From: a virus
DNA: 64,000 bases
Reading direction: 5' to 3' (one strand)
IMG/VR virus record: IMGVR_UViG_3300021091_004142
Coordinates: 1-64,000 of that record
Part shown: one piece after another, positions 16,720 to 24,874 of the stretch
How positions within the stretch are numbered: the stretch's first letter is position 1
Layout of the letters: each line of letters begins with the position of its first letter
Translations under genes and position numbers: made by a program
The notes under the pieces: model-generated
What the model was told of the DNA's origin: nothing
What the model saw: only the letters and a program-made list of their open reading frames with translations
Databases searched by the model: none

Positions 16720-17470
16720 GATGGGGTTCCTTTTTGATGTGTATATTATTTATATATTTATAAACCTGTACTAAATCAGCAATAAACTGTTCTGTCATGG
16801 ATTCAAACTTTGACGCATAGCCTGGTGAATACATGGGCATCACCATCCAATAACCCAAGGCCGTTAAATTTCCACGATAATCCTTTATTTTTACTTCCGT
16901 GCCAAATAAAACAGAAGTAGCTAAAGATCCCATTGTAATTATAACGCTTGGGCGCAACAGCTGTAACTCAGAATGCAAATAAGGAGCACAATTTATAACT
17001 TCTTGATTTTCGTATTTGACACTCTTTGGACATCTGTTGACGTAAGTTAAACAAAGTTGATCGGATTTAAACCCAACCTGTTTGATTTTGTCAACCAAGA
17101 AACCGATTGAATTTGAATCAAGTGAAGGACTTTCGATCACTATTGCAACTTTAGGATTAGTAGAATTCCATTTCGGCAATTCAGGCTTGGAAGCAATAGC
17201 GCACTTTCTACAATTTAACACAACAGTGTGAAGATCTTTTATGGTAGATTTAGACTTACCAGAAACAAGATCGACTCTTAGTTCGTGTAAGAAAGCGTCG
17301 ATAGAAGATTCAGGCAAATAGTCAGATAATCTTTTTGCGACAACAGACAAAAGCTGCGAGTCACCATGACCAAGGTGATTAACCGCAAAAGCATGAGACT
17401 GACTTGTGCCTTTTTCGGCTAAAGCTTCTTGGATTAACGAATTTAGATTATCTTCGTCAAAATCCGGCAT
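16700..17470 (-). CDS. uracil-DNA glycosylase superfamily protein (divergent)
   Basis: 256 aa. The core (about 85-245) has CRKC, then VAIVIESPSLDSN in place of the GEAPG motif, NRCPK and NCAPYL (further Cys of a possible 4Fe-4S site), LLRPSVIITMGSLA, and MYSPGYASK in place of the HPS motif. The order matches family 4/5 UDGs, which remove uracil from DNA, but both catalytic motifs are degenerate, so activity is uncertain. It shares one base with the SSB gene, consistent with DNA repair or replication. Confidence 0.65.
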   Translation of the reverse strand: MPDFDEDNLNSLIQEALAEKGTSQSHAFAVNHLGHGDSQLLSVVAKRLSDYLPESSIDAFLHELRVDLVSGKSKSTIKDLHTVVLNCRKCAIASKPELPKWNSTNPKVAIVIESPSLDSNSIGFLVDKIKQVGFKSDQLCLTYVNRCPKSVKYENQEVINCAPYLHSELQLLRPSVIITMGSLATSVLFGTEVKIKDYRGNLTALGYWMVMPMYSPGYASKFESMTEQFIADLVQVYKYINNIHIKKEPHHAGKAV

Positions 17471-17892
17471 TAGAAGCTATCTGGAACCGAAGACGAACCT
17501 ACCGTAGCAGTTTCGTTAGTGCTAGAAGACTTTGAAGAACCTGCAGTAGCAGCATAAGAAATATGCTCAGCAACTATGACAACCTTGCTTCTATTCTGAT
17601 CTTCCTGCTTCCATCTTTCCTGAACCAAACGACCAACAATTGTTAGTTTAGAACCTTTCTTGATCTTGGAATCAGAGATTTGACCGTGCATAAAAGATGC
17701 ATTCTTACTTGCAAAACCGTTTGCATCCTTGAGATAATAAACAATATCAAAATAACCAGAATTGTTGTCTCCGCCTTTTTCTTGGCCGGCGTAATCAACC
17801 GCCAAACGAAACTTGGCAATTTTGTCATTGATTAACTCGGGGTCAGCTACGACACCGCCTGTGATGTTGATTAGGTTTCTTGGATCAATCAT
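17470..17892 (-). CDS. ssb: single-stranded DNA-binding protein
   Basis: About 140 aa from the ATG at 17892 (GAGAG upstream). OB-fold pattern: NLINITGGVVADPEL, a KFRLAVDY strand, FDIVYYLKDA, KKGSKLTIVGRLVQERW. A Ser/Thr-rich linker ends in an SSB-type tip, VPDSF. The family coats ssDNA in replication and recruits partners through that tip. Overlaps the upstream gene by 8 bp. Confidence 0.85.
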   Translation of the reverse strand: MIDPRNLINITGGVVADPELINDKIAKFRLAVDYAGQEKGGDNNSGYFDIVYYLKDANGFASKNASFMHGQISDSKIKKGSKLTIVGRLVQERWKQEDQNRSKVVIVAEHISYAATAGSSKSSSTNETATVGSSSVPDSF

Positions 17893-18133
17893 TTTTGTTA
17901 CTCTCTTTTTGGTCAATTAATATTTGTTTAAAATTATATGATATTTCATCTAGAAACTGAGTAGACTGGCGTATGGCTTCCTCTACACCAACTTCTAGTA
18001 TGAGACTATTATACATTGATATAAACAAGTTGTATATACCTGACTTCAACTCAACAACCGAATCCGTAAATATTGGCTCTTCGACCTTATCTACTAAACT
18101 CAAATCTTCTGATTTATCATTACTCATGTTCAT
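17885..18133 (-). CDS. hypothetical helical protein, 82 aa
   Basis: Acidic N-terminus, helical core (EEAIRQSTQFLDEISYNFKQIL). Overlaps the HTH gene (ATGA) and the SSB gene, so it belongs to the same operon. Unknown function. Confidence 0.55.
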   Translation of the reverse strand: MNMSNDKSEDLSLVDKVEEPIFTDSVVELKSGIYNLFISMYNSLILEVGVEEAIRQSTQFLDEISYNFKQILIDQKESNKND

Positions 18134-18423
18134 ACTCTCTTTGAAAAAACTTCGTCAATAATTTGCCCCAAAATCTTAGGATCAGTATAACCCTTGTCGT
18201 ACATGACGGATATTACTGGTTTAGGATCGACGTGACTATAAGTAATAAGCTGAAGATTAAATATGTCATTTAAAGTATACACCCTATAATTGTTTAAATC
18301 TCTTTTGGGAACAGGATACTTGCCAGCTTTTTCTCTATTCGAAACCGTAAGAACAGATATATTCAATATCTCAGCAACTTCAGACCTATTAAAAAATGGT
18401 TCAACAACAACCGTTCTAGCCAT
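18130..18423 (-). CDS. MerR-like HTH regulator
   Basis: 97 aa from the ATG at 18423 (AAGG upstream). FNRSEVAEILNISVLTVSNREKAGKYPVPKR is not quoted in full here but spans residues 12-42 and has the winged-HTH layout of MerR/excisionase-like proteins; YTLNDIFNL follows. First gene of the SSB/UDG operon, with a palindromic operator just upstream, so autoregulation is likely. Confidence 0.7.
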   Translation of the reverse strand: MARTVVVEPFFNRSEVAEILNISVLTVSNREKAGKYPVPKRDLNNYRVYTLNDIFNLQLITYSHVDPKPVISVMYDKGYTDPKILGQIIDEVFSKRV

Positions 18424-18444
18424 TTTATGCACCTTTACTTAACT

Positions 18445-18462
18445 TTATATACGTGTATATAA
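18445..18462. promoter_or_regulatory. palindromic operator upstream of the HTH gene
   Basis: TTATATAC-GT-GTATATAA is a perfect 8-bp dyad with a 2-bp centre, 22 bp before the HTH start codon. A binding site for the HTH protein or a host repressor is likely. Confidence 0.55.
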
Positions 18463-18520
18463 TTAGTAAAGGATAGACCTAAGTTTTGATAGTTGAATAT
18501 GTTAAGCCTTATGTAATAAC

Positions 18521-19735
18521 TTAAACTTCTGTCTTTTTGGACTTTTTAGCCTTCTGTATGAAAGCGGCAGAAACAAATGAATTGTATCTAGACTTTATCG
18601 CAACCAAAGTGCTACTTTCCGAAGATATATTCTTCAATACATTTTCACAAGTAAGATAATTGTATACATACGGCTTAAGGGATATCTTACCGCTATTAAG
18701 GACGTACTGATAATATGCGTCGCCGTCATAATCTCCATTCTCAATCATGTGCGCGATATCTTCTGGATCCTCTCCTTCGTAATAATCATGAGCCCAATCG
18801 TTTAGCCAATCGTAATAAGAAGGATGTTCATACAATTCATCACCTATACCCGATGGCTTGTAAGCACTGGAAGGAAAATGCTGCTCAACAGAAGAAGCGG
18901 GCCAAACAACACTCAAAATTTCTTCTAACGGTATTTTTTCCCACGCAGAAAGTATCGTCATAACTTGAGGGGCGGCGTAGTACACCGCGCCATACGGATT
19001 GGCAAACATGCTCGTATAGTCATTATAAGATACATGCTTAAACACCGTGTCCTTGACAGCACTAGTGTAAGATTCCAAACTGAACCCAGTAGATTCCAAC
19101 TTAGGATATACAGATTGTAAGTTAATGTGAACCACAGCTTCATTCAAGTCATTGTTGGTTCCATTGTTCCAAACCCAATCATAAGCTGACGCAATAACAC
19201 CAGAAATATTCTTCTGATATCTTTCTACATCCTGCATCTCAGCAAAAAAGGGTCTGCACAATTGCCCGTTTGTATAAAAATTGGGCAATGGTGGCAAACA
19301 TAACTGCTGTGTTTCTTCAGTCAATGAAGCAGAAGAAAAGAACATGTTTACGTCTGTTAAATAATAATTAGAATCGAACCTAGCAATATATATCTGCCAT
19401 GGCACAGGAATCCTGTACACATGCATGGTGCTATCAGACATTTTAGAATGTACTTTATCGGTGTTGTAAAAAATGTTTTGATAACACGGGGGGCGCTCAA
19501 ACAGTACATAATTGCTGTCAATAATTCTTACGCCCGGAGGTAAAACACCGGAATTTCTACCATCAAGAACACTACCACTGAACCCAGAAAACACTGTACC
19601 TAACAGATAACTAACAGCATCATAGCCAGAAAAACTAACCGACTCATCGTTATGATCAGTAACGACGACCTTAAAGTTTGTGTTCGTGCTGTGATAAGCG
19701 GTAGTACCATCAAATATTGATATCAAACTTGACAT
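18521..19735 (-). CDS. E2-like protein (PRTRC-B / Prok-E2_D type), paralogue 1
   Basis: 404 aa, GGAG before the ATG. FERPPC (79-84) is followed by a YRIPVPWQIYIA strand (107-118), then QLCLPPLPNFYTNGQLC, putting Cys160 in the place of the E2 catalytic Cys (N-x-x-x-x-G-x-[IVL]-C). This matches my memory of the PRTRC system B / Prok-E2_D layout; I cannot search it. It shares the ERPPC, PW and Cys blocks with the 591-aa neighbour. The C-terminal half (200-404) is unique and Tyr/Asp-rich, with a Lys-rich end (KKSKKTEV). The role would be thioester transfer of the Ub-like protein, or a structural E2 relative. Confidence 0.5.
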   Translation of the reverse strand: MSSLISIFDGTTAYHSTNTNFKVVVTDHNDESVSFSGYDAVSYLLGTVFSGFSGSVLDGRNSGVLPPGVRIIDSNYVLFERPPCYQNIFYNTDKVHSKMSDSTMHVYRIPVPWQIYIARFDSNYYLTDVNMFFSSASLTEETQQLCLPPLPNFYTNGQLCRPFFAEMQDVERYQKNISGVIASAYDWVWNNGTNNDLNEAVVHINLQSVYPKLESTGFSLESYTSAVKDTVFKHVSYNDYTSMFANPYGAVYYAAPQVMTILSAWEKIPLEEILSVVWPASSVEQHFPSSAYKPSGIGDELYEHPSYYDWLNDWAHDYYEGEDPEDIAHMIENGDYDGDAYYQYVLNSGKISLKPYVYNYLTCENVLKNISSESSTLVAIKSRYNSFVSAAFIQKAKKSKKTEV

Positions 19736-19761
19736 ATAATCTCCTATAGAATATTGGTTTA

Positions 19762-19854
19762 TTAAGACAAATAATAAGCAAATAAACCCTCAATCGCTGC
19801 AACAAGTATTGCGCCGATTGCGGTCAGTATAGCTGCAATAATTACTGGATCCAT
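19762..19854 (-). CDS. TM micropeptide, 30 aa
   Basis: ATG at 19854 with AAAGAG upstream; one hydrophobic helix (MDPVIIAAILTAIGAILVAA). It sits alone between the two E2-like genes and is not a fragment of either. Confidence 0.5.
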   Translation of the reverse strand: MDPVIIAAILTAIGAILVAAIEGLFAYYLS

Positions 19855-19875
19855 TATGTTATATCTCTTTCTATT

Positions 19876-21636
19876 TCAACTAACCCTAATATAATTCATC
19901 GCTTCATTAATACGATGCACTATCTGTGAATTACTCTTTGAAAGCTTTTGCTTAGATTTTGGAGAATTTCCAAGAGAAGCAAGCCTATCTAACAAATTAG
20001 CCTTGAAACTATCATAATAATTAATAAGATCTTGTTTGGTATAAAATGTGTATGTCTTTTCTTTACAATCAGCGTGAACAAAAAAAGTATCTGAAGTTTG
20101 ATTCTTCAACTGAGAATAAAACTCCATTAAAGGCGCAAAATCAAATCCTTGACTCTCAAGAATACTATACGCATCGTCTACTCTATACAAATCCATTTTT
20201 TTAACTTGAGACCTATTGATATTTTTAAATAAATAAACTATTGTATAATTAGAATAATAAGAAGATGCTTTTTCTATGGTGCAACGAGGATCATTTGCAG
20301 CCACTGCCTTAACAAGCGGATCTTGAATACAAAGACCAAGTTCACCCATCGTTATAGGCCTATTTACAGATTGCGACTGAAATACGCTACTAAGCAAAGG
20401 ATCAATAGTATGTGCGGGACTAAATGAAGGATCTTCGTCATCAAAAACATCTTCCATGTCATCAAAAACTTGTTCCCGTCGATCATTAATTGCATCCTGA
20501 AAATCCTCTTCTTGATTGAAAAGTTCAAACTCAATATCTGCACAATACTCTTTGACAACCTCAGAAAACTTCTGGGCAACACACGAAAGTAGAGAATAAA
20601 CATTCTTTTTATTCTTGCTATTCTTCTTATTCTGTACCTCAACATCCTTAACAACGTCACCAATTTGTTTGTAGAAAGACAAAGTCTCTTCCAACGACAA
20701 TAAAGACATAAAAGACAATAATTTTACGTAATCGTAATTACTGATATAGGAATCATATTGTGCATTTGAAACAACATCCAATGCCTTGGATCTAGAAAAA
20801 TTAAACTTGTTAATTACAACAGAAACCAACCTATCGTAAAACTCAGGATAAGATTGAGGATTTCTGTACATATCTACCAAAGGATACTTAGATTTATAAT
20901 CTCCTTCTAAGATCTGATTAACTATCCCAGCTTCTCCCACGTTAGTTCTACCAGACAAAGCATACAATGGTCTTGATATCAGGTCATTGTTCCATCCACC
21001 TAACATGTAATCATTAAAAATCATAGAATGCCAGTATCTATAATCAAAAGTATTAAAGTCGGACTGATCTTTTACATGAGTCAATAAATTTGAAAAAGAA
21101 CCAGACCAACATATTCTTGCATCTGAATGCGTATTGGGAAACAAAGAATTAATATACATTTGAGTAGAAGAAGACAACGCAGAATGAGAATAATAAATCC
21201 TTACATCGCCTGGATCATATTTATTTATGAACGTAACTGGCATTATTGTTATTGTCCAAGGTACCCATATAAACAAATCTTCAACTTCCGGAGCGCTGTG
21301 CGACGCTCTCGCATTTTTGTATTTAACATTAATTCTGCATGGTGGGCGTTCAATATAATAAGACTGAGACTTGTCTACGTATCTAACTGCCATAGGCAGT
21401 ATATGCCGTTTCGAACGCATCTGTAAATTATAGTCCTGCTGATCGTAAATCAGCTCAGTAGGAACAACATACTGTAGAGACACTAATGACTGAACGAGAA
21501 AATCAAAACTGTCTTCTGGAAATAATTCACTTGCTGCTCTTACGCAAGAATAATAACCAGTTATTGATGTGTTCCTTACCTGAAACCAATTAGAATTGTC
21601 AGGTGAATACTGCACTATATTATACACGCCTGGCAT
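19876..21636 (-). CDS. E2-like protein (PRTRC-B / Prok-E2_D type), paralogue 2
   Basis: 586 aa from the ATG at 21636, which has GAGAGGAG upstream. IERPPCRINVKY matches paralogue 1; VPWTITIMPV is the following strand; then LFPNTHSDARICW puts a Cys (about 176) at the E2 active-site position after a Pro-Asn pair. The ~350-residue C-terminal extension contains a very acidic segment (DDMEDVFDDEDPSF) and a basic end. Alone or with paralogue 1 it may carry the Ub-like protein to virion or host targets. Confidence 0.45.
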   Translation of the reverse strand: MPGVYNIVQYSPDNSNWFQVRNTSITGYYSCVRAASELFPEDSFDFLVQSLVSLQYVVPTELIYDQQDYNLQMRSKRHILPMAVRYVDKSQSYYIERPPCRINVKYKNARASHSAPEVEDLFIWVPWTITIMPVTFINKYDPGDVRIYYSHSALSSSTQMYINSLFPNTHSDARICWSGSFSNLLTHVKDQSDFNTFDYRYWHSMIFNDYMLGGWNNDLISRPLYALSGRTNVGEAGIVNQILEGDYKSKYPLVDMYRNPQSYPEFYDRLVSVVINKFNFSRSKALDVVSNAQYDSYISNYDYVKLLSFMSLLSLEETLSFYKQIGDVVKDVEVQNKKNSKNKKNVYSLLSCVAQKFSEVVKEYCADIEFELFNQEEDFQDAINDRREQVFDDMEDVFDDEDPSFSPAHTIDPLLSSVFQSQSVNRPITMGELGLCIQDPLVKAVAANDPRCTIEKASSYYSNYTIVYLFKNINRSQVKKMDLYRVDDAYSILESQGFDFAPLMEFYSQLKNQTSDTFFVHADCKEKTYTFYTKQDLINYYDSFKANLLDRLASLGNSPKSKQKLSKSNSQIVHRINEAMNYIRVS

Positions 21637-21650
21637 AAAAACTCCTCTCA

Positions 21651-22916
21651 CTATATAAGAGACAATATAAAGCTTTTCTTCTCAACGGGTGTCTCAGTAG
21701 AAGGAGGCACTTCAAGAGAAACCAACGTGGAAGACACTTCCTCTGGACAAGAAGAAACAACCTCATTGACCACAGAATCAATTTCAGAAACTACTTGATC
21801 ATAAGGTGCGTCTACGGGAGGAACCAAAGTATAAGACACCTGATCATTTTCAGGATTGATCAAATTAAAAACCTTATTTCCCTTGTAATCTGTATGCTCA
21901 TAAAGATCAAAAGATAATGATCCTTTACCCTTAGAAGTGTACTTCTTTCGTAGCACAGAACTAGACTTATAATAAGGACAGATAGTTTGGTTTGGAGTCA
22001 AACCAAAGCCACAATAAGATGCTTTGTCAGGCTTAGATAAAGCAGAATGCGTACAAATGCAAATGTTTTCCGGACGATTTGCATAAGCATAATCCTTGCT
22101 GACTATATCTACGTTTTGAGTTTTCAAGCTAAAATAAGAACATATTGAAAACTGCGACATGGACTCTTCCTCCTCTAATATTATATCGGTATGAAATATT
22201 GGTGCGTTACTTTGACCCTTACTATTAAAAACACTAAATGCTTCATGACCTTTAGTCTTATTCGGCGACAAATTTGTTGTCTTCATCTTCTTGATTGCCT
22301 TAGTGAGTTTCTCAATATCATTACTAAGTTTATCTGATAAATTCTTAGATTGATCACTGGATACGACAAAATTTTTCATAGAGCCTACATAAAACATATG
22401 CCCTATCATAATTTCCCAGCCATCATAAAATTCAGATATGTGACGCTTAAAATTCAACGTATAATCAGCCTGAAATGGATCACTAAAAGATATCTGGACT
22501 GCGTATACAAATCCATGTGGATATTCAGTGTTAATCAACGGAGAAGATTTCCAAACATTATTGATATGGACATACAAAGGTAATGAATTAGACTTAATTC
22601 CATTCATTATATTAGCTTTGGAAATATAAAAACTACCGGTATTAAATAAATCAAATATGATAATTTCGTCAATAGAATGACCCTCATCCAACTCCGCGGC
22701 ACTATTAACATAATTAGGATTTATTGGATACACATAAAAATTCATAACAGAATTTAATTGTATAAGCAAGTTCCCCGCCGGTTCTCCTGTATCGACACTG
22801 GGAGAACAAGGAATCTCCAGTTTCAAATAAGTCACCTCATCTAAATTTATCTGAGGTTTACCTATAAAAGCGTAATCCAATAAACTTGCTTCGGCAACAC
22901 TGCTATCGTTATCCAT
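21651..22916 (-). CDS. unknown 421-aa protein with Cys/His cluster
   Basis: Beta-rich N-terminal half; a Cys/His cluster at about 285-325 (NICICTHSALS, CGFGLTPNQTICPYY) that could bind zinc; an acidic, Val/Ser/Glu-rich C-terminus. It lies between the E2-like and AAA+ genes in the same orientation with a short gap, so it is probably part of the same transcription unit. No family recognised. Confidence 0.5.
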   Translation of the reverse strand: MDNDSSVAEASLLDYAFIGKPQINLDEVTYLKLEIPCSPSVDTGEPAGNLLIQLNSVMNFYVYPINPNYVNSAAELDEGHSIDEIIIFDLFNTGSFYISKANIMNGIKSNSLPLYVHINNVWKSSPLINTEYPHGFVYAVQISFSDPFQADYTLNFKRHISEFYDGWEIMIGHMFYVGSMKNFVVSSDQSKNLSDKLSNDIEKLTKAIKKMKTTNLSPNKTKGHEAFSVFNSKGQSNAPIFHTDIILEEEESMSQFSICSYFSLKTQNVDIVSKDYAYANRPENICICTHSALSKPDKASYCGFGLTPNQTICPYYKSSSVLRKKYTSKGKGSLSFDLYEHTDYKGNKVFNLINPENDQVSYTLVPPVDAPYDQVVSEIDSVVNEVVSSCPEEVSSTLVSLEVPPSTETPVEKKSFILSLI

Positions 22917-22926
22917 AACATTCTCC

Positions 22927-23679
22927 TTAATGCCAAGTCATTAAATAACCATTAATTCCCTGTTTATCTTGCAATTCCATTTTTTTCAACAAAGATTCGT
23001 AACTGTTTTGAACAAAATTGTTATCCTTAATTAGGTTCTCAATGTATGACTGCATGGACTTAAGTACATCAAAAACATCTTTAGAATCAGAAAGCATCGT
23101 GTCATACGCAAGGGAAGTAGAAGATTTATTCATGGTGAATATATGCTCGTTACTCGGATCGTAAGGAACAATTGTTACAAACTTATTCGACTTATCCGGA
23201 ACAATTATTTTATTCTTAAACATAAAACTTAACAAAGAAATACGAACCGAAGGATAAAAAGAACCAAAAATAATATTAAAAAAATCATTGAAAAAATAAG
23301 GTAAAACCACAGCCTTCTTCTGCGCGGCAGTAAGAGATTGATACGAAACATTAAAAGCATCTAACCGCTTTTGAGTAACAGGTTTCTTTCTTGGTTGATA
23401 CCTCATGTAAAAATTAAACGCAACATCACGACAATTCATAAAAGCTTCTAAATTCATTTTACAATATGCTTCGTGTGTATTTATATCAGACTGAGGTATC
23501 TGATCAGATACACCAATCATTGAATCAGCCAAAGCCCGCAAAAAGAAAGTAATGTTGAAATCATAAAGACAAGCAACAACGGGTCGATTCTCAAAATGTT
23601 TACTAAACAAAGATACCTTCTTATTCCAAACTTGATCAAAATGATCAACTGACTTAATATGAGAATGTATATCCATCAT
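22927..23679 (-). CDS. unknown 250-aa protein
   Basis: GGAGG just upstream of the start, which overlaps the previous stop (ATGA). Mostly helical with Phe/Tyr-rich stretches (YFFNDFFNIIFGSFY) and a C-terminal coiled-coil-like helix. No domain recognised; in the ubiquitin/AAA+ gene run. Confidence 0.5.
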   Translation of the reverse strand: MMDIHSHIKSVDHFDQVWNKKVSLFSKHFENRPVVACLYDFNITFFLRALADSMIGVSDQIPQSDINTHEAYCKMNLEAFMNCRDVAFNFYMRYQPRKKPVTQKRLDAFNVSYQSLTAAQKKAVVLPYFFNDFFNIIFGSFYPSVRISLLSFMFKNKIIVPDKSNKFVTIVPYDPSNEHIFTMNKSSTSLAYDTMLSDSKDVFDVLKSMQSYIENLIKDNNFVQNSYESLLKKMELQDKQGINGYLMTWH

Positions 23680-23960
23680 AACGCCTCCAATGAATAAAGT
23701 TCGATTTTTTGAGATTTAAGATAATCTAAAAACGAAGTATTAGCCAAATGCAAAGATCTAAACTCCGGATAAACAGTTTTAACACAAGCGTATATTTCAG
23801 AAAGATAACTTAAATGATTTAACAAAACGTGATTGTATCTATCTAGAAACAGTACGCATTCGTGATCATTGACCAAGGTCAGATAGCTTTTCTGCAACCA
23901 CGTCTGCAATGGCTTGTCCAATTTTTTTGTCGCCGTCTGCCACAAAAGATTGTGTTCCAT
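23676..23960 (-). CDS. unknown protein, up to 94 aa
   Basis: The natural-looking part begins near base 23895 (YLTLVNDHECVLFLDRYNHV); the ATG at 23960 would make it overlap the coiled-coil gene by 95 bp, so a TTG start near 23870-23895 may be used. Helical; unknown function. Confidence 0.4.
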   Translation of the reverse strand: MEHNLLWQTATKKLDKPLQTWLQKSYLTLVNDHECVLFLDRYNHVLLNHLSYLSEIYACVKTVYPEFRSLHLANTSFLDYLKSQKIELYSLEAL

Positions 23961-24246
23961 CCTGCATTACCTCCAACATAGACTTTCTTGCCTCTTTCAA
24001 AGTATCACGAAAAGACTTTTGGGCTTCAACGGTAGAAAAAGCTATCTGACCTATCAAAGCTTCCATAAAAACAGCCTGTTCGCCGTACGCCAAAACTAAA
24101 GTAGCAATCTGTTTTTCGACTGCTTCTACTCTCTGTTCGATATCCTTTTGAACCGAAGTGACTTCTTTGGCGAGAACGTTCAACATATTATCAATTGCAA
24201 TTTGTATGGTAGAAAAGTCAGTATCATAATTTCCCTGTTCGGTCAT
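23866..24246 (-). CDS. coiled-coil protein, 126 aa
   Basis: Starts at ATG 24246, overlapping the upstream stop. Long amphipathic helices (KEVTSVQKDIEQRVEAVEKQ; SFRDTLKEARKSMLEVMQ), no Cys. Possibly a scaffold or adaptor for the neighbouring AAA+ protein; this is inference. Confidence 0.55.
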   Translation of the reverse strand: MTEQGNYDTDFSTIQIAIDNMLNVLAKEVTSVQKDIEQRVEAVEKQIATLVLAYGEQAVFMEALIGQIAFSTVEAQKSFRDTLKEARKSMLEVMQDGTQSFVADGDKKIGQAIADVVAEKLSDLGQ

Positions 24247-24866
24247 ACGGCATACCAATCTGATTTGTTTGCCACGTGAGATATCAACGAAAGATTCAAC
24301 ATATGAGAGATGCTGACTATTTCTGATCTAGTAACCTTTATGCTATCAACGGACAAAGAAGATTTCATGTCCGGGATGAATGCACCTGACTCAGTTTTTC
24401 TAGCAGCAAAATGACCGCACTTCCAAACAAACGCAGAAGAATCAAAACTATTATCGGAATTCTGCCAATAATGAGACTTGAAAATCCTAGAAATAGGTTT
24501 TGACTCTATTATGCCTCCACCGTAAGAAACAAAACCTTCATCGGTTGGAATACCGGTTTTGCTGTTTGCGGGAAAATTTATGCTTCCTATACCAATAGCA
24601 ATAGAATTTAAATAACCAGAAAAATCTATGGCATCTAAATATACCATCGTGCTAGAAATGAGTTTGCCATCGGGCGAAGTTTTACCTATGTCCAGCTTAA
24701 ACTTAAGACCTTGATACCAAGGCCTTATGGACAAAAATCCACTTTGAGTTTTAGACCTAAACCATTTCTTGTAAAGATCTTTCTCGTAATCTTTCTGTAA
24801 GATATCAGATACAACAGGCTCAGCAGTCTGAGACATCTGATATTCTATTTGATCCATGTCTGACAT
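24243..24866 (-). CDS. unknown 207-aa protein next to the AAA+ gene
   Basis: Start at ATG 24866 with GGAG four bases upstream. Beta-rich middle (MVYLDAIDFSGYLNSIAIGIG). It lies 8 bp after the AAA+ stop, so it is translationally linked to it and may be a cofactor. No family recognised. Confidence 0.5.
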   Translation of the reverse strand: MSDMDQIEYQMSQTAEPVVSDILQKDYEKDLYKKWFRSKTQSGFLSIRPWYQGLKFKLDIGKTSPDGKLISSTMVYLDAIDFSGYLNSIAIGIGSINFPANSKTGIPTDEGFVSYGGGIIESKPISRIFKSHYWQNSDNSFDSSAFVWKCGHFAARKTESGAFIPDMKSSLSVDSIKVTRSEIVSISHMLNLSLISHVANKSDWYAV

Positions 24867-24874
24867 ATGTCTCC

